Below the pieces are notes generated by a model. The model saw only the letters and a program-made list of their open reading frames with translations, made no database searches and was not told the DNA's origin. Both the position numbers and the translations under genes were made by a program. From NCBI GenBank assembly GCA_029945495.1, contig JAQSCR010000393.1, positions 1 to 24,706 of the forward strand: a stretch of DNA of 24,706 nt. The letters run 5' to 3'. Position 1 is the first letter of the stretch, and every line of letters starts with the position of its first letter. Below, in pieces: positions 14,826 through 22,236 of the stretch. The DNA is from Pseudolabrys sp. (lineage in GTDB: Bacteria > Pseudomonadota > Alphaproteobacteria > Rhizobiales > Xanthobacteraceae).

Positions 14826-15425
14826 TTAAAGCTTACTCGACTTCTTGTCCGCCGCGTCGGCGACGGGCCGGTCCTGTTCACGCAGCGGAAAGAAAGTATA
14901 GGACAGCGTGATGGTGTTGAGCGTGTTCTGGTCGCGATCCTCGACGATCTTGGGATCGATGTAGAACACCACCGTCATCTCGCGGGTTTCGCCGGCTTTC
15001 AGGGTCTGCTCGGTGAAACAGAAGCAGTTGATCTTGTTGAAATAGCCGCCGACTTGCGGCGGCGCCACGTTGTACGACGCCTGCGCGGTGATCGTGCGCG
15101 CGGCCAGATTGATGACCTTGTAATGGACGGTCGCCACTTCGCCGATGCGCAGCGTGATGGTGTCCTGCTCCGGCACGAATTTCCACGGCAGGCCCGGCGT
15201 CACGTTCGAATCAAAACGCACGGTGACGGTGCGGCCGAGGATATGATCGGGCGCCTGCTCCGACACCTGCGGCGTGCCGGCGAAGCCGGTGGTGCGGCAG
15301 AACCAATTGTAGAACGGCACCGAAGCATAGGCCGCGCCGACCATAGCCGCGACAAACACGCCGCAGCAACCGGCGATCACCATGTCGCGGCGCAGTTTCG
15401 GCTTGCTGGTTTGCGGTTCGGTCAT
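14826..15425 (-). CDS. ctaG: Cytochrome c oxidase assembly protein CtaG (Cox11)
   Basis: A 199-residue copper chaperone for the CuB site of subunit I. It has one transmembrane helix (about 14-34), then VPFYNWFCRTTGFAGTPQ with C43, WKFVPEQDTI, and the copper-binding NKINCFCFTEQ (C134, C136) before the C-terminal beta strands (EMTVVFYIDPKIVEDRD). This is the whole Cox11 plan. The gap of about 72 nt to ctaE has no clear terminator; a CCGCATGATGCGG palindrome lies at 14813-14825 beside the stop. Confidence 0.95.
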   Translation of the reverse strand: MTEPQTSKPKLRRDMVIAGCCGVFVAAMVGAAYASVPFYNWFCRTTGFAGTPQVSEQAPDHILGRTVTVRFDSNVTPGLPWKFVPEQDTITLRIGEVATVHYKVINLAARTITAQASYNVAPPQVGGYFNKINCFCFTEQTLKAGETREMTVVFYIDPKIVEDRDQNTLNTITLSYTFFPLREQDRPVADAADKKSSKL

Positions 15426-15452
15426 TGGTTCAAGCGGTTTGCGTTCAGGCGG

Positions 15453-15629
15453 TTAGATCGGACGGATCAGGACCATCGGGCCCTTCACCAGCGTCATCAC
15501 ATAAAACAGAATGACCAGCGCGGCGAGCGACACGGCGATGGCAATCGAGCGCGAACGCCGGGCGCGCTTCTGCGCCTCGGTCAGCACGATTCCCTCGCCG
15601 TCCGGTTGCTCGTTCATAGCGACATCCAT
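15453..15629 (-). CDS. CoxF-like small membrane protein
   Basis: A 58-residue protein with a polar N-terminus (LTEAQKRARRSRSIAIAVS) and one transmembrane helix (about residues 29-48, ALVILFYVMTLVKG). A short protein of this shape between ctaB and ctaG is known as CoxF in alphaproteobacteria and is thought to help oxidase assembly. The start at 15629 lies 2 nt after the ctaB stop; an in-frame ATG at 15617 (MNEQPDG) is the alternative. The frame extends upstream through ctaB as a shadow, so its start is judged by the ctaB stop. Confidence 0.78.
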   Translation of the reverse strand: MDVAMNEQPDGEGIVLTEAQKRARRSRSIAIAVSLAALVILFYVMTLVKGPMVLIRPI

Positions 15630-15631
15630 GC

Positions 15632-16573
15632 TCACGCGGTTAATCGGGCAATCAGCCCGCCCCAGCCGCGCTCGATCATCAGAACTGCGAACAGAAGGAA
15701 CAGATACAGGATCGAAAATGCGAAAAGGTGCCGGCAGGCGCGCTCGACCGGGCGGCGCTCGCGGAACACCTGGACCGCCAGCACCAGCATGCCGAGCCCG
15801 GTCACCACCGAGACGGTGCCATAGAGCGCCCCGGCATAGCCGAGCGGCCACGGCGCAATGCCGAGCGGCACGACAAGCAGGGTATAGAGCAGAATCTGCA
15901 GCCGCGTCGTGGCATCGCCCTTCACCACCGGCATCATCGGAATGCCGGCGCGCTTGAAATCGTCGGTGCGATACAGCGCCAAAGCCCAGAAGTGCGGCGG
16001 CGTCCAGAAGAAGATGATGAGGAACAGAAGGATCGGCTCGAACGACATCGAGCCGGTGACCGCCGCCCAGCCGATCATCGGCGGAAAGGCGCCGGCGGCG
16101 CCGCCGATGACGATGTTCTGCGGCGTCGAGCGCTTCAGCCACATCGTGTAGACGACGACATAAAAGAAGATGGTGAAAGCGAGCAGCGCCGCCGAGAGAA
16201 CGTTGACCAGCAGGCCGAGCACCACCACCGCGAAAGCCGACAACGTCAGACCGAAGGCCAGCGCCTCGCCCGGCTGAATCCGACCCATCGGCAACGGACG
16301 CCGCGCGGTGCGCGTCATCAGCGCGTCGATGTCGGCGTCGTACCACATGTTGAGCGCGCCGGACGCACCGGCGCCGACGGCGATGCACAGAAGCGCGGTG
16401 AAAGCGGTCACCGGATGGATCGGACCCGGCGCGACCGCAAGGCCGACCAACGCCGTGAAGATAACGAGCGACATCACCCGCGGCTTCAGCAAAGCGAGGT
16501 AATCACCGACGGTCGCCAAACTGGGTTCGGCGATCGTCCCGTTGAATTCCGCGCCTTCGCTGACGAGCGACAT
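15632..16573 (-). CDS. ctaB: Protoheme IX farnesyltransferase (heme O synthase)
   Basis: A 313-residue prenyltransferase of the inner membrane that adds a farnesyl group to protoheme to give heme O, precursor of heme a. It has the Asp-rich motif N75-MWY-D79-ADI-D83 with RTARRPLP after it, YTMWLKRSTPQNIVIGGAAG, PPMIGWAAVTG and the second motif YRTDDFKRAGIPMMP. Length and about eight to nine helices fit CtaB/CyoE. AGGAAGG lies about 13 nt upstream of the ATG at 16573. It lies directly after ctaD. Confidence 0.96.
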   Translation of the reverse strand: MSLVSEGAEFNGTIAEPSLATVGDYLALLKPRVMSLVIFTALVGLAVAPGPIHPVTAFTALLCIAVGAGASGALNMWYDADIDALMTRTARRPLPMGRIQPGEALAFGLTLSAFAVVVLGLLVNVLSAALLAFTIFFYVVVYTMWLKRSTPQNIVIGGAAGAFPPMIGWAAVTGSMSFEPILLFLIIFFWTPPHFWALALYRTDDFKRAGIPMMPVVKGDATTRLQILLYTLLVVPLGIAPWPLGYAGALYGTVSVVTGLGMLVLAVQVFRERRPVERACRHLFAFSILYLFLLFAVLMIERGWGGLIARLTA

Positions 16574-16602
16574 GGCTTAGGTTTCGCCTTCCTGACTTCG
16601 CG

Positions 16603-18219
16603 TTACTTGATCCGCGGCAGCGTTTCGAACTGATGGAACGGCGGCGGCGACGTCAGCGTCCACTCTAGTGTCGTCGCGCTGGCGCCCCACGGATTGTTGC
16701 CGGCGGGGCGCTTCTTCGCGAAGGCTTCCGCCACGCCAATGAAGAAGATCACCATGCCGATGCCCGCGATGTAGGAGCCGTAGGACGAGACCTCGTTCCA
16801 GCCGTGAAACGCATCCGGGTAATCGACGGTGCGGCGCGGCATCCCGGCCAGGCCGAGGAAGTGCTGCGGGAAGAAGATGATGTTGACGCCGATGAAGGTG
16901 ACCCAGAAGTGCAGCTTGCCGATCGTCTCGTTGTACATGTAGCCGGAGATCTTCGGGAACCAGTAGTACCAGCCGGCGAAGATGGCGAACACGGCGCCGA
17001 GCGACAGCACGTAGTGGAAGTGCGCGATCACGTAATAGGTGTCGTGCAGCACGCGGTCGACGCCGGCGTTCGACAGCACGACGCCGGTGACGCCGCCGAC
17101 GGTGAACAGGAAGATGAAGCCGATCGCCCACAGCATCGGCGTCTTGAACTCGATCGAGCCGCCCCACATCGTGGCGATCCAGGAGAAGATCTTCACGCCC
17201 GTCGGCACCGCGATCACCATCGTGGCGGCGATGAAGTAGGCCTGCGCGCCGGTCGACAGGCCGACCGTGTACATGTGGTGCGCCCAGACGACGAAGCCGA
17301 TCGCGCCGATCGAGACCATGGCGTAGGCCATGCCGAGATAGCCGAACACCGGCTTCTTGGAGAAGGTCGAGACGATCTGGCTGATCATGCCGAAGCCGGG
17401 AAGAATGAGGATGTACACTTCCGGGTGGCCGAAGAACCAGAACAGATGCTGGAACAGCAGCGGATCGCCGCCGCCCTCCGGCGAGAAGAAGGTGGTGCCG
17501 AAATTACGGTCGGTCAGCAGCATGGTGATGCCGCCGGCGAGCACCGGCAGCGACAGCAGCAGCAGGAACACGGTCACCAGGATCGACCACACGAACAGCG
17601 GCATCTTGTGCAGCGTCATGCCGGGCGCGCGCATGTTGAAGATGGTGGTGATGAAGTTGATGGCGCCGAGGATCGAGGAGGCGCCGGCCAGATGGATCGA
17701 CAGAATGACGAAATCCATCGACGGGCCGGGGTGGCCCGAGGTCGACAGCGGCGCATAGATCGTCCAGCCGGTGCCGGAACCGAGCGAGCCGGGCTCGCCT
17801 TCGACGAACAGCGAAGCGATCAGCAGGCCGAACGAGGCCGGCAACAGCCAGAACGAAATGTTGTTCATGCGCGGGAACGCCATGTCCGGCGCGCCGATCA
17901 TCAGTGGCACGAACCAGTTGCCGAAGCCGCCGATCATCGCCGGCATGACCATGAAGAAGATCATGATCAGGCCGTGGCCGGTCGCGAACACGTTGTATTC
18001 GTGCGGGGTCGGGAAAATCTGCAGGCCGGGGTTCTGCAACTCAGCGCGGATGGCGATCGACATGCAGGCGCCGATAATGCCCGCCATCATCGCGAACACC
18101 AGGTACATCGTGCCGATGTCCTTGTGGTTCGTCGAATAGACGTAGCGACGCCACCCGGTCGGGTTGGCGTGGGCCTCGTGGGCTTCATGGGCGCCGTGTG
18201 CAGCCGCGTTGCTAGCCAT
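16603..18219 (-). CDS. ctaD: Cytochrome c oxidase subunit I (aa3-type)
   Basis: A 538-residue catalytic subunit. All ligands are visible: H82 and H402 (heme a), H265, H314 and H315 (CuB), H400 (heme a3), Y269 of the His-Tyr crosslink in GHPEVY, E267 and D112 (D-channel), K343 in TGVKIFSW (K-channel). It is therefore a type A proton-pumping oxidase. The N-terminus is His-rich (H9, H11, H14, H17). AAGGAA lies about 8 nt upstream of the ATG. It follows ctaC after a 74-nt gap with a GC-rich imperfect hairpin around GACGCCGCGCGCGGCGCCC. Confidence 0.97.
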   Translation of the reverse strand: MASNAAAHGAHEAHEAHANPTGWRRYVYSTNHKDIGTMYLVFAMMAGIIGACMSIAIRAELQNPGLQIFPTPHEYNVFATGHGLIMIFFMVMPAMIGGFGNWFVPLMIGAPDMAFPRMNNISFWLLPASFGLLIASLFVEGEPGSLGSGTGWTIYAPLSTSGHPGPSMDFVILSIHLAGASSILGAINFITTIFNMRAPGMTLHKMPLFVWSILVTVFLLLLSLPVLAGGITMLLTDRNFGTTFFSPEGGGDPLLFQHLFWFFGHPEVYILILPGFGMISQIVSTFSKKPVFGYLGMAYAMVSIGAIGFVVWAHHMYTVGLSTGAQAYFIAATMVIAVPTGVKIFSWIATMWGGSIEFKTPMLWAIGFIFLFTVGGVTGVVLSNAGVDRVLHDTYYVIAHFHYVLSLGAVFAIFAGWYYWFPKISGYMYNETIGKLHFWVTFIGVNIIFFPQHFLGLAGMPRRTVDYPDAFHGWNEVSSYGSYIAGIGMVIFFIGVAEAFAKKRPAGNNPWGASATTLEWTLTSPPPFHQFETLPRIK

Positions 18220-18293
18220 GGTTCTTTTCCTTCGACGTTGTCTTTATTCGTATCCGCAGTCGAGTTCCGGACGCCGCGCGCGGCGCCCTTCGT

Positions 18294-19151
18294 TTATTGC
18301 GCCGCTTTGTCGGCCGCGGCGATCATGTTCGGGTTCGGCTGGTTGTCCTGCGCATATTTCTTCTTCGCGCTGTCGAGCCAGGCCGCGTATTCCTGGTCGG
18401 TGACGACCCGCACGGAAATCGGCATGAAGGCATGGTCGCGGCCGCACAGCTGCGAGCACTGGCCGTAATAGGTGCCGACGCGCTCGGCTTTGAACCAGGT
18501 CTCGTTGATCCGGCCCGGGATGGCGTCGATCTTGATGCCGAAAGACGGCACCGCGAAGGAGTGAATGACGTCGGCGCCGACGGTCAGCACGTGCACGACC
18601 TTGTTGACCGGAACGACCATCTCATTGTCGACGGTCAGCAGGCGCGGCTGGCCCGGCTTGAGGTCCTTGGCCTGCGTCATCAGCGAGTCGAATTCGAACT
18701 TGGCGTCCGGGTAGCTATAGCTCCAGAACCACTGCTTGCCAGTGGCCTTCACGGTCACGTCGGCCTGCGGCACCTTGAGTTCGTAGAACAGCAGGCGGAA
18801 CGACGGCACCGCGATCGCCACCAGGATCAGCACCGGGACCACGGTCCAGATCACTTCGATGAACGTGTTGTGCGTGGTGCGGGACGGTACCGGGTTACTG
18901 CGGGCGTTGAATTTCACAATTACGATGATCAGCAGAGCCAGCACGAACAAAGTGATGGCCGTGATGATGTACAAAAGGAAATCGTGGAACCAGATGATGT
19001 CGTCCATCACCGGAGTCGCCGCCGCCTGCAGCCCGAGCTGCCAGGGGTGCGGCTGACCGGTCTCAGCGGTCTGAGCGAGCGCGAACCCGCCGCTGCCGAA
19101 AACGGCCAAATTCGTGGCCACGAAAGCGATCAACCGCTTGAGCACCAGCAT
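18294..19151 (-). CDS. ctaC: Cytochrome c oxidase subunit II
   Basis: A 285-residue subunit that accepts electrons from cytochrome c. It has a signal peptide (about 1-26, ending FALA-Q), two transmembrane helices (about 55-80 and 100-122), KQWFWSYSYPD (the electron-entry tryptophan region), and the CuA site: H197, C232, C236, H240 and M243. In the CuA loop the residue between the cysteines is Gln234 (C-S-Q-L-C) where many homologs have Glu. GAGGAG lies 10 nt upstream of the ATG. A terminator-like hairpin lies further upstream in the leader. Confidence 0.96.
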   Translation of the reverse strand: MLVLKRLIAFVATNLAVFGSGGFALAQTAETGQPHPWQLGLQAAATPVMDDIIWFHDFLLYIITAITLFVLALLIIVIVKFNARSNPVPSRTTHNTFIEVIWTVVPVLILVAIAVPSFRLLFYELKVPQADVTVKATGKQWFWSYSYPDAKFEFDSLMTQAKDLKPGQPRLLTVDNEMVVPVNKVVHVLTVGADVIHSFAVPSFGIKIDAIPGRINETWFKAERVGTYYGQCSQLCGRDHAFMPISVRVVTDQEYAAWLDSAKKKYAQDNQPNPNMIAAADKAAQ

Positions 19152-19592
19152 TTCTTATGCGCTCCTCGACGAGAAAAACGGCCTCGGACAAGGCCCCTTT
19201 TTGCGCCCCTTTTTACCGTCCCGCCATAGGCTGGATGAACGGCTTAGCCCAACACCACACGGCATTTTGCCACGGGCGTGGCAGCTTTGGGTGCAGCGGG
19301 ACGGGGGGAAATCCCGGCTTCTCAAACCACAATTCCGGGCCTGCCGCAATGCACCTCGTAATAAGTCGCATGAGACAAATGGTTTATCCTCAAGCGTGTC
19401 TTCCATGCGGTATTTACGTCATGTTTGGCGCGCTCCATATGGCGCGGCCGCAATTGCCGGTTAGACACTTGCTAGATGCGAACAGCCGGGGCATGACCCT
19501 GTTGGACTGAATAACGTGGCAGCGGGGCGGTGATTCGGACGCCCGTCCGCGGTTTCGCCGCGATCGGGTAGCTTGCGCTAAGGGATTGAACT
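19152..19592. other. Non-coding gap upstream of ctaC and the IalB gene
   Basis: 441 nt between divergent genes. Open frames here have no recognisable protein features and look random, so I call no gene. It holds the ctaC leader hairpin, and a 16-bp palindrome TGCCACG-GG-CGTGGCA (19268-19283) that is a candidate binding site. No clear sigma70 promoter is seen for ctaC. On the other side, AAGGGA 7 nt before 19593 is the IalB ribosome binding site. Confidence 0.5.
19174..19203 (-). promoter_or_regulatory. Terminator-like hairpin in the ctaC leader
   Basis: On the minus strand GGCCT (plus 19191-19195) pairs with AGGCC (19180-19184) over a 6-nt loop, followed by GTTTTTC; an A-tract precedes the stem. 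On the plus strand it is followed by CCTTTTT, so it looks bidirectional. It lies 23 nt before the ctaC ATG and could be an attenuator; the stem is only 5 bp, so it is weak. Confidence 0.4.
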
Positions 19593-20141
19593 ATGGGCAT
19601 TTTCGAGCATGGCTGGGATGCGCTGCGGCGGGCGCGCCGGCTGACGGCGCTGGCTCTCGTTCCGGCGCTGGCGGCAGTGATCGCGATCGGCTCGGCCGAC
19701 CGGGCGATGGCCCAGGGCGCCGTCAAATCCGTTCACAAGGACTGGCAGATCCGCTGCGACACGCCGCCCGGCGCCAAGGCCGAACAATGCGCGCTGATCC
19801 AGAGCGTGACGGCGGAGGACCGCGCCAATATCGGCCTGACCGTGATCGTGTTGAAAACCGCCGACGCCAAAAGCCGGCTGATGCGGGTGGTGGCGCCGCT
19901 CGGCGTGTTGCTGCCCTCCGGCCTCGGCCTCAAGATCGATAATGTCGATGTCGGCCGCGCCGGCTTCGTGCGCTGCCTGCCCAATGGCTGCATTGCCGAA
20001 GTCGTCATGGACGACGAGTTGATCAAGAAATTGCGCACCGGCAAAACCTCGACCTTCATCATCTTCCAGACGCCGGAAGAAGGCATCGGCTTCCCGATGA
20101 GCCTCGCCGGCTTTGGCGAAGGCTACGACAAGCTGCCGTAA
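19593..20141 (+). CDS. Invasion-associated locus B (IalB) family protein
   Basis: A 182-residue secreted protein: a signal peptide (about 1-40, cleavage near AMA-QG) with an Arg-rich start, then VHKDWQIRCDTPPG, EQCALIQSVTAED, LPSGLGLKIDN, FVRCLPNGCIAEVVMDDELI and KTSTFIIFQTPEEGIGFPMSL. This is the IalB plan (PF06776), with Cys55, Cys66 and two further Cys likely in disulfide bonds. The name comes from Bartonella invasion, but the family is widespread in non-pathogenic Rhizobiales; a general envelope role is more likely here. Confidence 0.9.
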   Translation: MGIFEHGWDALRRARRLTALALVPALAAVIAIGSADRAMAQGAVKSVHKDWQIRCDTPPGAKAEQCALIQSVTAEDRANIGLTVIVLKTADAKSRLMRVVAPLGVLLPSGLGLKIDNVDVGRAGFVRCLPNGCIAEVVMDDELIKKLRTGKTSTFIIFQTPEEGIGFPMSLAGFGEGYDKLP

Positions 20142-20194
20142 GGCGGCACGACCCGCCAAAGCCCACGCTCGCCTTTCCATGCAATCCGTGGATA

Positions 20195-20216
20195 CTGCCG
20201 CGATATTTGGCGGCAG
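20195..20216 (+). promoter_or_regulatory. Inverted repeat overlapping the ribosome binding site of the dehydrogenase gene
   Basis: CTGCCGC (20195-20201 by pairing) and GCGGCAG (20210-20216) form a 7-bp stem with loop GATATTTG. The right arm runs into AGGAG, the ribosome binding site of the GTG at 20229. It might be an operator or may hide the site in the mRNA. Confidence 0.35.
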
Positions 20217-20228
20217 GAGTGAGCGCAG

Positions 20229-21110
20229 GTGAATCTCGGATTTGTCGGTCTAGGCGCGATGGGCGCACTTATTGTGCCCCGGCTCATGAACGCCGGCCAT
20301 AAGGTCACCGGTTGGAACCGCTCGCGTGACAAGGCCGAGGCCTTGATCCAGGCCGGCATGGGCTGGGCCGACACGCCGCGCGCGGTGGCCGCGCAATCCG
20401 ACATCGTGTTCTCGATCGTCACCGACGCCAAGGCGGTGAAGTCGGTGGCGCTCGGGCCCGACGGCGTCATCTCCGGGCTTAAAAAAGGCGGCATCTATAT
20501 CGACATGAGCACTATCGAGCCGGACGAAAGCCGCGCGGTCGCCGCCGAATTCGCCAAGGCCGGTTCGGTCATGCTGGACGGCCCCCTCTCCGGTTCGCCG
20601 GTGACCGTGAAGGCCGGCAATGCCTCAGTGATGATCGGCGGCGACGAGGCCGCCTTCGAGCGGGTGAAACCCGTTCTATTGGCGATAGGCCCGAAGGTGA
20701 CGCGCATCGGCGCCAACGGTCTCGCCTGCCAGATGAAGATCGCGGTGAACTTGCTGCTGATGGTCGAGATCATCGCCTTCGGCGAAGCGGTCGCGCTCGC
20801 CGAAATCGGCGGCGTCACGCGCGAGGCCGCGGTCGACGCGATCTTAAAGAGCGTCGCCGCCTCGCCGGTGATCGGCTATCGCGGGCCGTTCATTCTCGAC
20901 GGCAACATGCCGGAAGTGCCGCTCGCCGACGTGACGCTGCAGCAAAAAGACATGATGCTGGCGCTCAATCTCGGGCGAACGCTGGGCTCGCCGGTGCCGC
21001 TCGCCGCCGCCGCCAATGAGATGATGAACGCCTGCCGTGGCCTCGGCATCGATCACAACGATTTCGTGGTTGCGCATCAGGTCTATCGCAAGCTCGGCGG
21101 TCAATCGTAG
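20229..21110 (+). CDS. Beta-hydroxyacid dehydrogenase (3-hydroxyisobutyrate dehydrogenase family)
   Basis: A 293-residue oxidoreductase: NAD(P)-binding GLGAMG (7-12) with N-R-S (30-32) after strand 2, which favours NADPH; IDMSTIEPDESR (91-102); GPLSGSPVTVKAGNA (118-132); and the catalytic lysine K170 with N174 in MKIAVN. The C-terminal helical domain includes DGNMPEVPLADVTLQQKDMM-like sequence with the conserved K and D. Substrate unknown; family members act on 3-hydroxyisobutyrate, tartronate semialdehyde or succinate semialdehyde. The start is GTG with AGGAG upstream. It begins a run of closely spaced genes. Confidence 0.9.
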   Translation: MNLGFVGLGAMGALIVPRLMNAGHKVTGWNRSRDKAEALIQAGMGWADTPRAVAAQSDIVFSIVTDAKAVKSVALGPDGVISGLKKGGIYIDMSTIEPDESRAVAAEFAKAGSVMLDGPLSGSPVTVKAGNASVMIGGDEAAFERVKPVLLAIGPKVTRIGANGLACQMKIAVNLLLMVEIIAFGEAVALAEIGGVTREAAVDAILKSVAASPVIGYRGPFILDGNMPEVPLADVTLQQKDMMLALNLGRTLGSPVPLAAAANEMMNACRGLGIDHNDFVVAHQVYRKLGGQS

Positions 21111-21131
21111 AGCGACGAACCAACTGGGAAC

Positions 21132-21686
21132 ATGCGCATGGCGAAAGACTTGCTGATCCTCACCACCGGCGGCACCTTCGACAAGCGCTATCCCGAAGGC
21201 CAATGGGTGACCGAGTTCACCTTTCCGCCCGGACAGGAATCGGCGGTCACCGACATCTTGAAGCGCGCGCGCATGGCGCCCGACAGCTATGCTTGCGAAT
21301 GGCTGTTCGCCGAGGACTCGACCAAGATCACCGACGCGCAGCGTGAGATCATCGCGGCGCGGTGCGCCGGCGCCGCGCAGAGCCGCATTGTCGTCACCCA
21401 CGGCACCGACACCATGACGCAGCGCATCGATCCGGCGACCGGCAAACTCTCGGCCGGTCCCAGCACGGCGCAGGCGATTGCCGCGCGCAAGTTCGACAAG
21501 ACCATCGTGCTGACCGGCGCGGCGCAGCCGGCGGTGCTGCGCGACTCGGATACCGACTTCAATCTCGGGCTGGCCATCGGCGCCGCGCTCAGCGCGCCGG
21601 CCGGCGTCTATGTCGCGATGAACGGCCTGGTGCTGCCGTGGGACGCCGTCGTGAAAGATGTCGATGGACGTTTCAGAAGACTGTAG
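21132..21686 (+). CDS. One-domain asparaginase-like protein
   Basis: A 184-residue protein matching only the N-terminal domain of L-asparaginases (PF00710). It has TTGGTFDK (catalytic-loop threonine, 11-18), VVTHGTDTM (T92-D93) and IVLTGAAQPAVLRDSDTDFN. Full enzymes are about 330 residues. The stretch where the third catalytic residue (Lys162 of the E. coli type II enzyme) should lie reads GAALSAPAGVYVAMN here, with no lysine. So amidase activity is uncertain. One-domain members are known in the database sense, but their role is not. It starts 21 nt after the dehydrogenase gene; an alternative ATG is two codons on. Confidence 0.85.
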   Translation: MRMAKDLLILTTGGTFDKRYPEGQWVTEFTFPPGQESAVTDILKRARMAPDSYACEWLFAEDSTKITDAQREIIAARCAGAAQSRIVVTHGTDTMTQRIDPATGKLSAGPSTAQAIAARKFDKTIVLTGAAQPAVLRDSDTDFNLGLAIGAALSAPAGVYVAMNGLVLPWDAVVKDVDGRFRRL

Positions 21687-21728
21687 GCTGCCGCCAATCG
21701 CAACGATCGCCGCTTTGGGAGAAACACC

Positions 21729-22217
21729 ATGACATCATCGGCCGAAAAATTCGGGCGCGCGCTGGGCAAAGCCGTGAAAGGTGCCAAAGACATCCTCAAT
21801 GAGGACAGACCGGCGCCGGTGATGTACCGCACCAATCTGCGCGACGTGCCGAAGGTCGAAGGCCTCAAGCACGACGACGGCTGGGTCGACATGCAGGTGC
21901 AATTCCTGATCGACAAGAAGTCCGCCGACGCCGACCACGTCGTCGGCTGGACCGTCCTGAAGCCGGGCGCGCGTCACGAAAACCATCGCCATCACAACTG
22001 CGACGAGTTTTTCATCGTGCTCAAGGGATCGGGCATGATCTACACCGACAAGGGCGACACGCCTTCGGTCGAAGGCGACGTGGTCTATTCGCCGCGCGGT
22101 TGCTGGCACGGATTCAACAATACCTCGAACGAGGATGTCGTGCTGGTGTGGGGCTGGATGGGCGCCGGCACGATCGAGGATTCAGGTTACGAAGTGCATC
22201 CGGACAGTCACAAGTAA
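21729..22217 (+). CDS. Cupin domain protein
   Basis: A 162-residue protein with a complete cupin. Motif 1 is G80-ARHEN-H86-R-H88-HNCD-E93-FFIVLK-G100, the metal-binding G(X)5HXH(X)4E(X)6G form. Motif 2 is G116-DVVYS-P122-R-G124-CW-H127-GF-N130, supplying the fourth ligand. It probably binds one metal ion, but the reaction is unknown. A 30-residue basic N-terminus (FGRALGKAVKGAKDILNED) precedes the barrel. GGGAGA lies 8 nt or so before the ATG. It is 42 nt after the asparaginase-like gene and 19 nt before the hydratase gene. Confidence 0.9.
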   Translation: MTSSAEKFGRALGKAVKGAKDILNEDRPAPVMYRTNLRDVPKVEGLKHDDGWVDMQVQFLIDKKSADADHVVGWTVLKPGARHENHRHHNCDEFFIVLKGSGMIYTDKGDTPSVEGDVVYSPRGCWHGFNNTSNEDVVLVWGWMGAGTIEDSGYEVHPDSHK

Positions 22218-22236
22218 GCAAGAGAAAGCCGTCACA

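Noticed and set aside
13827..16633. Long plus-strand frames opposite ctaE, ctaG and ctaB
   Set aside because: They show no signal peptide, helix pattern or motif, and have the Arg/His/Asp-rich composition of antisense GC-rich frames.
16804..18468. Very long open frame on the plus strand opposite ctaD
   Set aside because: It is composed almost wholly of Arg, His, Asp, Glu and Gln-rich sequence mirrored from ctaD codons in a high-GC genome. The minus-strand ctaD has all catalytic residues, so the plus frame is a shadow.
19114..19464. Possible small genes in the ctaC upstream gap
   Set aside because: Frames on both strands have no recognisable features and no convincing ribosome binding site.
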